This document shows, piece after piece, positions 1 through 7,209 of a stretch of 8,158 nucleotides of DNA (positions are counted from its first letter, which is position 1; every line of letters begins with the position of its first letter). Below the pieces are notes generated by a model, which saw only the letters and a list, made by a program, of their open reading frames with translations, was not told where the DNA came from and did no database searches. The stretch is from contig JAITDQ010000163.1 of the NCBI GenBank assembly GCA_031282485.1, positions 1-8,158 on the forward strand, in the 5' to 3' direction. The stretch comes from Tannerella sp. (GTDB taxonomy: Bacteria; Bacteroidota; Bacteroidia; Bacteroidales; Tannerellaceae). Both the position numbers and the translations under genes were made by a program.

Positions 1-1
1 C

Positions 2-259
2 CTTTACGAAGCATACAAAAATTCGATAGAAGGAAGCACAGCAACAGGCATTGCAGTAAAAAACACCAATGCCCCCGTATTTTCCATCCTACAACCGGTA
101 CTGACCGCATCCGAATTCAATTATTACATTGTCGGATACGACCCCAAACTTTTCAGCAACATTTCAATCTCCGATACCGGCGAAATGACATACACCATTG
201 CCGCAAGCGCAATAGCAGACGACAAGAGTTACATCAATATCATATTCGCAAGAAAATAA
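2..259 (+). CDS. C-terminal fragment of an unidentified protein (5' end outside window)
   Basis: An open frame runs from the window edge to a TAA at 257-259 and gives the last 85 residues of a protein that starts upstream. I do not recognise the family. The fragment alternates polar and hydrophobic residues (for example PVFSILQPVLTA, FNYYIVGYDP and the terminal YINIIFARK), which fits a beta-rich domain. It has no transmembrane segment and no recognisable type IX secretion C-terminal signal. Codon use, with many C-ending codons (AAC, ATC, GCC, TAC), matches the large gene at 1053. This supports a genuine resident gene rather than chance. A related AT-rich cassette and terminator follow both genes, so it may belong to the same class of surface or exported proteins. 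That link is inference only. It is not co-transcribed with the next gene if the terminator at 440-479 works. Confidence 0.75.
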   Translation, partial: LYEAYKNSIEGSTATGIAVKNTNAPVFSILQPVLTASEFNYYIVGYDPKLFSNISISDTGEMTYTIAASAIADDKSYINIIFARK

Positions 260-339
260 TCAAGCGGCATGGAAACAAAAGAACAAACCCGAATACACAA
301 ACAAAACATCAACGCCATACACAAAAAAAGAAATAAGTT

Positions 340-432
340 TTTGTTTAATATTAATTTTTTATACCAACCCTTAATTTACTGCCCTTAACCTGTTTATTAT
401 TAATTCTTATATTACTTGTACTAACCCTTAAC
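340..432 (+). repeat. AT-rich 3' cassette, two degenerate tandem copies
   Basis: The 14-mer TTTGTTTAATATTA at 340-353 and the 13-mer TGTACTAACCCTT at 417-429 both recur exactly downstream of the large gene (7112-7125 and 7142-7154). In each place they are followed by AACT and then by an arm reading AAAATCCCC that starts a terminator hairpin. Here the two blocks are 63 nt apart, against 16 nt in the other copy. The extra sequence appears to be a tandem duplication: copy 1 (about 340-376) runs from TGTTTAATATTAATTTTTTA to CCAACCCTTAA, and copy 2 (about 390-432) runs from TGTTTATTATTAATTCTTAT to CTAACCCTTAAC. The function is unknown. It sits in the 3' untranslated region of the preceding gene. 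Confidence 0.6.
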
Positions 433-439
433 TACCAAT

Positions 440-479
440 AAAAATCCCCGTAAGGCAACAGAACGCCACGGGGATTTTT
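440..479 (+). terminator. Intrinsic terminator of the upstream partial gene
   Basis: A perfect 12-bp stem pairs AAAAATCCCCGT (440-451) with ACGGGGATTTTT (468-479). The 16-nt loop can add a short GGC/GCC pairing (454-456 with 465-467). The descending arm ends in a run of five T, giving a GC core next to a U tract, as expected for a factor-independent terminator. The stem is nearly symmetric (A run upstream, T run downstream), so it could also act from the other strand, but no minus-strand gene converges on it. Confidence 0.85.
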
Positions 480-516
480 CATTAAACCACCTTTAAAAAG
501 GAAACCGCCCCATTTG

Positions 517-658
517 GAATCGGGAACTCCCGACTGGGAATCGGGAACTCCCGACTGAGAATCGGGAACTCCCGACTGAGAATCGGGAACTCCCGACCGG
601 GAATCGGGAACCCCCGACTGAGAATCGGGAACTCCCGACCGGGAATCGGGAACCCCCC
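517..658. repeat. 21-bp tandem repeat array, six full units plus a partial one
   Basis: Units start at 517, 538, 559, 580, 601 and 622, with a 16-nt partial unit at 643-658. Each unit is GAATCGGGAACTCCCGA (or AACCCCCGA in units 5 and 7) followed by a variable tail CTGG, CTGA or CCGG. Within the unit TCGGGA and TCCCGA are inverted around the dinucleotide AC, so every unit is a near-palindrome. Neighbouring units can also pair across the tail (TCCCGA with the next TCGGGA, loop of about 7 nt). The tails and the T-to-C change alternate in units 3-7, which suggests duplication in 42-bp steps. The period is a multiple of three, but the forward frame has TGA stops. The array follows a terminator and precedes the leader region of the large gene. 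No function is known to me. Confidence 0.95.
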
Positions 659-739
659 AAAATCAACGATTACGATACCATTTCACATAATATTATAATA
701 AAAACAAGTAATAACAACACATAATTCAAAATAAAAAAC

Positions 740-747
740 TAAATTTG
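740..747 (+). promoter_or_regulatory. Possible -7 element (TAAATTTG) of a Bacteroidota-type promoter
   Basis: TAAATTTG matches the TAnnTTTG -7 consensus of the primary sigma factor of Bacteroidota. No TTTG -33 box is visible at the usual spacing of about 19-21 nt upstream, so this is a half match in AT-rich DNA where chance hits are common. If used, transcription would start near 753 and give the large gene a leader of about 300 nt containing the small ORF at 814-939 and the hairpin at 981-1031. No better candidate was found between the repeat array and 1053. Confidence 0.3.
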
Positions 748-813
748 TACCCGAATCAAACTTTAATACACCGGAAATTAACCGGAAGAAAAAACAAAAA
801 AACATAATACAAA

Positions 814-939
814 ATGAAAACCGTTCACATACCTGACATCACATCCACATTCCATGAAGAAACATTACCTTCAAGACCACCGCCACAAACCACAGTCCCG
901 CACTGTCCGCCAAAACCGCAGCGGAGACTGACACCGTAA
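814..939 (+). CDS. Doubtful 41-codon proline-rich ORF in the leader region
   Basis: An ATG at 814 opens a 41-codon frame that ends at TAA 937-939. Its start context is A-rich, like that of the large gene. The product would be basic and proline-rich in its second half, with a PPP triplet (in SRPPPQ) and further CPPKPQ and LTP segments. It has no signal peptide, no membrane segment and no recognisable family. It ends 41 nt before a strong hairpin and 113 nt before the start of the 2002-codon gene, so a regulatory leader peptide is conceivable. A chance ORF is at least as likely at this length, so the call rests only on position and codon content. Confidence 0.18.
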   Translation: MKTVHIPDITSTFHEETLPSRPPPQTTVPHCPPKPQRRLTP

Positions 940-980
940 ACAAACAAAAAAAAATAAACTTTTTAATTCAAATAACTCGA

Positions 981-1031
981 TAATACAACGACCCGGCTGA
1001 TGTAACCAACACATCAGCCGGGTTTGTATTA
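981..1031 (+). promoter_or_regulatory. Strong hairpin just upstream of the large gene (leader structure or terminator)
   Basis: CCCGGCTGATGT (992-1003) pairs perfectly with ACATCAGCCGGG (1011-1022) around a 7-nt loop, and A991-T1023 extends the stem. After a 2-nt bulge (989-990), TAATACAA (981-988) pairs with TTGTATTA (1024-1031). In total about 21 base pairs form. The descending arm leads into a T-rich stretch (TTTGTATTATTTAT), so the structure resembles an intrinsic terminator, although no run of T is uninterrupted. It ends 21 nt before the ATG at 1053. Its role may be to end transcription coming from upstream, to attenuate transcription of the large gene, or to stabilise the 5' end of its mRNA. 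The sequence alone does not decide between these. Confidence 0.7.
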
Positions 1032-1052
1032 TTTATCATAAAAACAAAAAAC

Positions 1053-4000
1053 ATGAACAAATTTAAAAACTTCAAACTCATGCCCTGTCTGGCAGCAGTA
1101 ATACTGTGCCTTACAGCCTCCCGTTCGGAAGCTCAGACACCGGGCGGAATCGGAAACACAAACTACCGGATCGCAGCATGGCTGACACCGGAAAACTACA
1201 ATCCGTTGACCGGAACATGGACAAACCGTATTCTGTCAAGCGCCACCGGCAGCGTAGGAAACTTCAGCCAGTCCGGTCTTTCAGGAACACTCGCCTACCC
1301 CGCCGGCCCCTCCAGTCCGGGATTTAACTTCCATCCCGCAGTACGTTTCGACAATCAGTCCGAAACAGCCGCCAGGAACCATATCGCATCCGCCGGCACA
1401 TACACCGTTACATCAGGCAGCAACACCACCGCCATCTTTGTCCTGAACCGCAAACCAAGGTCCGGCCAAACTATTTTCGACGGCTACGATTACCTGATGT
1501 CTTTCGGCGACGGAATAGGCAATTCAATCTGCTGGTACGCCGGAAATACCAACGAACAGCTGGACCTCTTTGCCGATAACAACATCAGCAACGCGTTCCG
1601 TAGAGGAATCATAGCAATTGACAACGCCAACAACGGCGCCAACCCCCTGATCGTTTACAACAACGGAGCCGAATCCAAACCTGCCGTCACAATAAACGCA
1701 ACAATCGCACCGTCAAAAATAGACCTTGCCGGCGGCGGAGCGTCGCGAAACGGCGGATACTACGGCTTCGAAGGCGACATACAGGAAGTCATCGTCCTGA
1801 ACGCCGTTACCGCCGACCGTCATATTGCAGCCGCCGACATGCAGAAAATCCATTCCTACCTCGCAATCAAATACGGTCTGCAGCTCAATAACATGAACAA
1901 CTATGTCAATTCGCAGGGAAATACAGTCTGGACACGCAACACGCAATATAACAGCGGAGCCGTATTCGGTATCGCCCGCGACGACGCCTCGGCGCTATAC
2001 CAGAAACAGGCCACAGGCGCCAACAATAATGTTACAGTCTTCGCCGGCTCAGACATAGCTACGTTCAATAACAACAACGACGGTTCGGCCGGCAACGGCG
2101 TATATTTGCTATTCTGTGCAAACAGTACCGATTTCACCAGTACCGTTCAATATTTCCACAGCGCCATTCCCGCCCCCGGCGGAGGTAGCGTCAGCGTGCG
2201 AAGCACAGTTTCGCTAAAAGTCCAGCTAACAGGCCAGGCAACCCCGTTCGAAGTCGGCTTCAAGCTGAACGCCGAACGGAAATACCGCTACATTCTCAAA
2301 AGCTCGTCGCCGGACTTCGAGCCGGCGTTGACCACAGTATTCCCTGTTGCCGGCTACGCAGACCAGCTCTTCCGGAACATTACCGTCAGTGATGGAGATT
2401 ATATATCATTCGCAGGCGAAGGCCATGACACTGACATTACTCCCGGCGGCATCGACGCTTCAAACCTAAAAATAGCAGCATGGCTGACGCCGGAAAACTA
2501 TATCCTGTCGACCGGCACGTGGATAAACCGCATCACAGGCAGCAATTCCGTCGGAAATTTCAGCCAGGCTAATGTATATAACGTCACCCCCGGCGCTCTA
2601 AAACCGCCATCCAAACCATCCGTGCCGGGATATAATTTCCATCCCGCCATCCATTTCGAAAGCATGGACGAAGCGTCAGCCGTTAACCATATCGCTTCCG
2701 ACAACAACTACAACGTAACGGCAAATACAAACGTTACCACAATATTAGTTTTTAACCGCAAAATGCGCCCGAACGCAACCGACTTTGATAATTACGATTA
2801 CATGCTGACCTTCACAAATTCGCTTTCCGATTACCCAAACTCTATCGGCTGGTTTGCAACCGGAATGTATACAAGGGATGATATCGACATCTTTGCCGAC
2901 GTTCCGTCGGCAACAGCAACCACTTCAAACGGCGGCGTATTACGGAAAGGTATACTCACAGTCGACAATGCCAACAGTGGCGCCAACTCCCTGCATGTCT
3001 ACAAAAACGGATCAAGATCCTTTTCATCCACAGCAACAAAAATAAACAGTACCTCAAAAATAAGCCTTGCAGGAGCAACATCTACAAGAGGCGCCTACGA
3101 TAATTACGGCTTCGACGGCGATATACAGGAAGTCATCGTATTAAGCGCAGCCTCCGGCGGACACCTTGAATATACCGACATACAGAAAATCCATTCATAC
3201 CTGTCCATCAAATACGGTCTGACGCTCGACAACAGAGAAGATTACCTCAATTCGGACGGAAATATTGTCTGGACATACGACCCGCAATACAACTGCGCAG
3301 TATTCGGCATCGCGCACGACAGTAAATCTGCACTCTACCAGAAACAGTCCCGGAACCTGAACAACGACCTTACAGTCTTCGCCGGCTCCGGCATCGCAAC
3401 ATTCAACAGCGATAACGACGGCTCAATCGACAACGGCGTCTACCTGCTATTCGGCGCCAACGGCGAAGATTTACATTTTATAGAAAATTATAACAACGCC
3501 AACATCCAGGTAGTCAATCCCGCCAACGTCTCCGTACGCAGCCGCACTTCGTTCAAAGTTCAACTGACGGGACAGCCTGCGCCGGCATCGTTCAACGTCG
3601 GCTTCAAACTGAACGCCGACATGAAATACCGATACCTCCTGAAAAGCACGTCGCCAAACTTCGAACCGGCCAACACCACACTGTATGAAATCGACAACTA
3701 TTCCTCAGAAGGACTTGACGCCCAGATGTTCTCCAACATCTCCGTCCAGACAGGCGATTATATAGCATTCGCAGGCGAAGGAATCAACCAGAGCGGCTCC
3801 CCGGGCGGCGTAAGCAAAGGGTTGACAATGTGGCTCCGGGCAGACGACACCACACCGGGAGCTATCGACACAACACAAAATGTAATGCTCCAATGGGACG
3901 GCGGACAAAATAACAACTACATAAGCAACACCCTGGCATGGAAAAACCTGAAAAACCCTTCGGGAAACCTCCAAACCGTTGTCAATGCGTGGAAAGACAT

Positions 4001-7000
4001 CGCACGAAACATCATTTACGATAACGTTACACAGCATATCGAGAAAAAAAGACCCGTATACCTGAAACGCCACTACCTGATGAACTATAACCCGGCTCTC
4101 GACTTTTACACCAACTGGGGTGTAAACGGCACCAACATGTCGGCATTCCTCAGTACCCGGAAATCCCCGATGAGCGTAGACAAACCGGCAAACAGTACAA
4201 TTATCGCCGTCATCAACAGCGCAGTACGCCCTGCCGACGGCGACAATACCTACTTTATAGCATGGCATAACCCGGAAATCATGACAGACTATACACAATA
4301 TTTCCCCGGTTATGGTTTCCAGTCCCAACTCAGCGGCAGCTCCAGGGTAGGCCGTCCGCGTCTCCGGCTCAATGATTTTGTAGATATAGACCAAAGAGTG
4401 TTCAATCCGGGCGAAACAACCATTGCTTCATACCAGCTAACAAACGTCCCGACCGGAAACAGATACATCCAGCCGGAAAATATCCGTGTAGGATTCAATA
4501 TGCAGGAAGGCACAAACCCCGCTCCACAGCTCTCTTCCGCCACCTGGTACATGAACACAAACGGCTCAATCGGCGGTACGCTTTACCATACCCGTTCAAT
4601 GCGCGGTATGATTTCTGAAATTATCACCTACGAACGCGCACTGAACGACGAAGAAAAAGTGAAAGTAAATTCATATTACGCCTTCAAATACGGACTTACG
4701 CTAAAACCAAACACCACCGGCTACAATAACGGACGATTCGACTACAAACTTTCCGGCGGGGAAGAAGTCTGGCCCGGCAAAAGCGTCCAAAACACCAGCG
4801 ATTATGCAATATTCTACAACAACCTTGCCGCCATAGTCCGCGACGACGCAGCGCTGCTCAACAACCGGCAGGCGCACTCTACCGACGTCGGATCAATAGT
4901 CCATCTCGGAGTAGCAGGACAGTACACCGCCTACGACGGCGACCCGTCCGGCCTCGGATACTTTGAATACGACCAGGAAGCCGTCATGGTAGGCAATAAC
5001 AAGGAAACAGGAACAACAACCGTCATAAACGAAATATGCGGTCCACAAGAAGTATTCAACCGTACATGGATGATACACAAAAAGACAAACAACGACCGGC
5101 CGATTCCGTTAATCATTTCCGCGCAAAGCAACGCCGGAAACAACCTGAGCGACCCATCGACAGCTAAATACGAAAGCGTACTCAACAAAAACTATCAACT
5201 CTACATGATTGCAGCCGAAGATAAAGAATCCATCAACCCAAATAACACCCAAACTTACGGGAAAAACATAACAGTCATCCCCATGACCTGGCTCAACGGC
5301 GAACACCAGTGTATCTACATCTTAAACCGGGAGAGAACCTTCATCACATTCGGATACAAAGAAGAAATAAAGGCGTGTACACCTGAAACCACGTTCCACG
5401 GCACAAAAACTTACCGGTGGCAAGACTGGACGGAGCAAAACTATGGAACAAACTGGCCGACAATTTCAAAATCCACGGAAATCGACCTCGGTAACGAAGT
5501 CAAGATTACAGGCACAAAAGTAACCTATGACAATCCGGTAAAAACCATCCGGAATTATCCACGGGCCAATAACGGATACCTCAGGATTGCACGCTCCGGC
5601 GGACAGTTTTCTTCGGAAGGAAACACCAATGGAAACCGCGTTACGGTAGAAATAAATATGAACTCGTCAACACTCGTCGACTTCCATATTTCAGGGCTCG
5701 ACGGCCTGTCGAACTCATACGCGGCAGTGAAAGTAACCGGCTATTGTATTAATACTGATGGAACCGTAACATCGACAATTGTACCGGAACTGTCTTACGA
5801 AGCCACGCCGTCCGCTTCATCATACAAAATCACCGGAAACCGCGCCGAAGTGCAGCGCAACCAGTCAAACGGCTCAACAAGTCCCCGCGGAAAGGTAAAC
5901 GTAAGATTCCCCCAAGGCGTGATGAAAATTGTAATCGAATATTATATGATGCAACGCGTAACATCATCAATACGCTGGCTGTATATCAGTCCTATCAACC
6001 TGCGTGCCGTGCCGCCGCCGCCCGTTGTCAACGAAGACGGGCTGTCGTTCGTGACGGACGTCGACAAAGACACCATAACCACCTGCCAACCGGTACAGTA
6101 CATTTTCCGAATCCAGAACACAAACTGCACAAGCAAGACAATAAACTTCCTGGACATATTGCCCGAAGGACTGCAGTGGAAAGAAAACGGGATTAGATTG
6201 AACGAAGCCAACGCCGATAACGAATCTCTCGAAATCAACAACTACGCAGGAACACGTACGCTCGAAATCAAAAATCTTATCGTACCCGGAGAAGGAACCC
6301 TCCTGTTCACCGCAACGGCAGTCATCAACCCCGGCATCGAAGAGTATCACGACTACCGCAAATGGGGAAACAAAGCCGAAATAACATACGACCGGATTGT
6401 CGGAAACGATTCTTTCACGCAGAATCTTTGGAGCATGGACATGTACACTCATGACGAGTACACATATTTCTTTGCCTCATGGGAGAAGCGTAATGACAAA
6501 GTCAAGTTAACAACGGCATCCCATCCGTCAAAGTACGGACACAACTCGTCGATACAGGTAACGCTTACCGTTACAAATCCCAATCCGGATGCTGTTCCAT
6601 CAACATTCCTCAATCTGTCATGGAACGAAGAATTTTCGTACTTATATGATGATCAAACCGGCATCCACAGCCTTGAAATTACCGGCATCGAAAACGACGA
6701 ATGGAAAATAGTCAATTTTAATAAAAACGACCATTCGTTACTTATAGCAAAAACCACAACCGGCGATGAAGGATTTAAGATTCCAGGCAACAATTCCCCT
6801 GTCGTAATCACATTCATCCTGAAAGCGCCGGCCACTATGGACGAACTTGTAGACGAACTCGACGAAAATGGAATGCCTGTCATAATCAACGGCAAGAAGA
6901 AGAAAATAGATTTGCTGGTCGGATATGAATTTTGGTCCAAGGTTAACGATTCATGTATCATTGAGTCGCTTGTCAATCTTGACGGCGAAATCAGGGTGCC

Positions 7001-7061
7001 GCACCAAATCTCAAAACCGTTCATCATCATCAATCAACACGTGTCGGATGCAGTATACTGA
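1053..7061 (+). CDS. Large exported modular protein with LamG-like and DUF11-like domains (2002 aa)
   Basis: The predicted protein starts with a signal peptide (basic MNKFKNFK, hydrophobic LAAVILCLTA, likely cleavage after SEA at 27). Module 1 (about 30-463) and module 2 (about 464-916) are clear duplicates. Each opens with PGGI and IAAWLTPENY, has GFEGDIQEVIVL or GFDGDIQEVIVL, then IHSYLAIKYGL (266-276) or IHSYLSIKYGL (713-723), and ends with FAGEG. This resembles Bacteroidota LamG/concanavalin-like modules with a DUF8202-type segment. Module 3 (from 917) opens with PGGVSKGLTMWLRADD and has NSYYAFKYGLTL at 1206-1217, but is longer and divergent. A probable jelly-roll domain spans about 1442-1650. 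A PPPP linker (1654-1657) leads to two DUF11-like beta-sandwich domains (about 1658-1805 and 1810-1995). There are no catalytic motifs, so a surface or extracellular adhesive or carbohydrate-binding role is inferred. No type IX sorting domain, lipobox or C-terminal membrane anchor is visible. The start at 1053 is preferred over ATG 1080 because it supplies the basic signal-peptide region. The upstream bases are A-rich with no Shine-Dalgarno sequence. Confidence 0.93.
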   Translation: MNKFKNFKLMPCLAAVILCLTASRSEAQTPGGIGNTNYRIAAWLTPENYNPLTGTWTNRILSSATGSVGNFSQSGLSGTLAYPAGPSSPGFNFHPAVRFDNQSETAARNHIASAGTYTVTSGSNTTAIFVLNRKPRSGQTIFDGYDYLMSFGDGIGNSICWYAGNTNEQLDLFADNNISNAFRRGIIAIDNANNGANPLIVYNNGAESKPAVTINATIAPSKIDLAGGGASRNGGYYGFEGDIQEVIVLNAVTADRHIAAADMQKIHSYLAIKYGLQLNNMNNYVNSQGNTVWTRNTQYNSGAVFGIARDDASALYQKQATGANNNVTVFAGSDIATFNNNNDGSAGNGVYLLFCANSTDFTSTVQYFHSAIPAPGGGSVSVRSTVSLKVQLTGQATPFEVGFKLNAERKYRYILKSSSPDFEPALTTVFPVAGYADQLFRNITVSDGDYISFAGEGHDTDITPGGIDASNLKIAAWLTPENYILSTGTWINRITGSNSVGNFSQANVYNVTPGALKPPSKPSVPGYNFHPAIHFESMDEASAVNHIASDNNYNVTANTNVTTILVFNRKMRPNATDFDNYDYMLTFTNSLSDYPNSIGWFATGMYTRDDIDIFADVPSATATTSNGGVLRKGILTVDNANSGANSLHVYKNGSRSFSSTATKINSTSKISLAGATSTRGAYDNYGFDGDIQEVIVLSAASGGHLEYTDIQKIHSYLSIKYGLTLDNREDYLNSDGNIVWTYDPQYNCAVFGIAHDSKSALYQKQSRNLNNDLTVFAGSGIATFNSDNDGSIDNGVYLLFGANGEDLHFIENYNNANIQVVNPANVSVRSRTSFKVQLTGQPAPASFNVGFKLNADMKYRYLLKSTSPNFEPANTTLYEIDNYSSEGLDAQMFSNISVQTGDYIAFAGEGINQSGSPGGVSKGLTMWLRADDTTPGAIDTTQNVMLQWDGGQNNNYISNTLAWKNLKNPSGNLQTVVNAWKDIARNIIYDNVTQHIEKKRPVYLKRHYLMNYNPALDFYTNWGVNGTNMSAFLSTRKSPMSVDKPANSTIIAVINSAVRPADGDNTYFIAWHNPEIMTDYTQYFPGYGFQSQLSGSSRVGRPRLRLNDFVDIDQRVFNPGETTIASYQLTNVPTGNRYIQPENIRVGFNMQEGTNPAPQLSSATWYMNTNGSIGGTLYHTRSMRGMISEIITYERALNDEEKVKVNSYYAFKYGLTLKPNTTGYNNGRFDYKLSGGEEVWPGKSVQNTSDYAIFYNNLAAIVRDDAALLNNRQAHSTDVGSIVHLGVAGQYTAYDGDPSGLGYFEYDQEAVMVGNNKETGTTTVINEICGPQEVFNRTWMIHKKTNNDRPIPLIISAQSNAGNNLSDPSTAKYESVLNKNYQLYMIAAEDKESINPNNTQTYGKNITVIPMTWLNGEHQCIYILNRERTFITFGYKEEIKACTPETTFHGTKTYRWQDWTEQNYGTNWPTISKSTEIDLGNEVKITGTKVTYDNPVKTIRNYPRANNGYLRIARSGGQFSSEGNTNGNRVTVEINMNSSTLVDFHISGLDGLSNSYAAVKVTGYCINTDGTVTSTIVPELSYEATPSASSYKITGNRAEVQRNQSNGSTSPRGKVNVRFPQGVMKIVIEYYMMQRVTSSIRWLYISPINLRAVPPPPVVNEDGLSFVTDVDKDTITTCQPVQYIFRIQNTNCTSKTINFLDILPEGLQWKENGIRLNEANADNESLEINNYAGTRTLEIKNLIVPGEGTLLFTATAVINPGIEEYHDYRKWGNKAEITYDRIVGNDSFTQNLWSMDMYTHDEYTYFFASWEKRNDKVKLTTASHPSKYGHNSSIQVTLTVTNPNPDAVPSTFLNLSWNEEFSYLYDDQTGIHSLEITGIENDEWKIVNFNKNDHSLLIAKTTTGDEGFKIPGNNSPVVITFILKAPATMDELVDELDENGMPVIINGKKKKIDLLVGYEFWSKVNDSCIIESLVNLDGEIRVPHQISKPFIIINQHVSDAVY
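1140..3800 (+). repeat. Intragenic tandem duplication of a ~1.3-kb LamG-like module
   Basis: The halves 1140-2441 and 2442-3800 encode modules of 434 and 453 residues that align from end to end. Short stretches are still identical or nearly so in DNA, for example ATACAGGAAGTCATCGT in both, and CAGAAAATCCATTC followed by ATCAAATACGGTCTG in both. Elsewhere they have diverged by substitutions and small in-frame indels, mainly in loops such as those around 2575-2625 and 2915-2940. This pattern indicates an old duplication kept under protein-level constraint. A third, more distant copy follows from 3801. Confidence 0.85.
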
Positions 7062-7111
7062 AAATATGAAAATATGAAACAACTTCTCATTCCTGTTTAA
7101 GGATATTAGTC

Positions 7112-7157
7112 TTTGTTTAATATTACTTTTAAAATCTTACCTGTACTAACCCTTTAA
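7112..7157 (+). repeat. AT-rich 3' cassette, single copy after the large gene
   Basis: TTTGTTTAATATTA (7112-7125) and TGTACTAACCCTT (7142-7154) are exact copies of blocks downstream of the first gene, in the same order, followed by TAAC and then the AAAATCCCC arm of a terminator. The cassette begins 50 nt after the stop codon of the large gene, against 80 nt for the upstream copy. It encodes nothing obvious. Its conserved position between stop codon and terminator suggests a 3' UTR element or a recombination scar rather than chance. Confidence 0.6.
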
Positions 7158-7164
7158 CTTCTTA

Positions 7165-7201
7165 AAATCCCCAAATCGATTAACTTCGATTTTGGGGATT
7201 T
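7165..7201 (+). terminator. Intrinsic terminator of the large gene
   Basis: AAATCCCCAAATCGA (7165-7179) pairs with TCGATTTTGGGGATTT (7186-7201), with one bulged T (7193) and a 6-nt loop. T-rich sequence follows (TTTATTTATTA). The distance of about 100 nt from the stop codon and the shared AAAATCCCC arm mirror the terminator at 440-479. It separates the large gene from the insertion sequence that starts at 7210. Confidence 0.85.
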
Positions 7202-7209
7202 ATTTATTA

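Larger units (their letters stand above)
260..1052. other. Long intergenic region with repeats and secondary structure
   Basis: This 793-base stretch lies between two + strand genes and contains no convincing full-size gene on either strand. In order it holds a duplicated AT-rich 3' cassette (340-432), an intrinsic terminator (440-479), a 21-bp tandem repeat array (517-658), an AT-rich segment with a possible -7 promoter element (740-747), a doubtful 41-codon ORF (814-939) and a strong hairpin (981-1031) close to the next start codon. Apart from the repeat array and the hairpin it is clearly more AT-rich than the flanking coding DNA. Confidence 0.8.

Noticed and set aside
338..353. Promoter (TTTG box) within the 3' cassette
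   Set aside because: The conserved TTTGTTTAATATTA resembles half of a Bacteroidota promoter, but no TAnnTTTG element lies at the right distance in either copy and a terminator follows.
269..388. 39-codon ORF starting 10 nt after the first gene's stop
   Set aside because: It runs through the AT-rich 3' cassette and ends inside it. Its product is low-complexity (K, N, I, F) and nothing equivalent exists after the large gene, so it is likely chance.
517..658. CRISPR array
   Set aside because: Units are contiguous 21-mers with no unique spacers, and no cas genes are present.
517..658. Repeat-containing coding region (period 21 = 7 codons)
   Set aside because: The forward frame that gives ESGTPD repeats hits TGA in the tails. 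On the minus strand a PVGSSRF repeat stays open, but it has no plausible start codon or leader and ends soon after the array.
1106..1327. 73-codon + strand ORF overlapping the start of the large gene
   Set aside because: It lies in another frame of the signal-peptide and module 1 coding sequence; the product is basic low-complexity sequence with no family features.
3705..4394. 229-codon open frame on the minus strand inside the large gene
   Set aside because: It is the antisense of a C-ending-codon-rich coding region, its product is rich in Cys and Val with no family features, and the + strand frame is clearly the real protein. The other minus-strand frames within 1700-7030 are shadows for the same reason.
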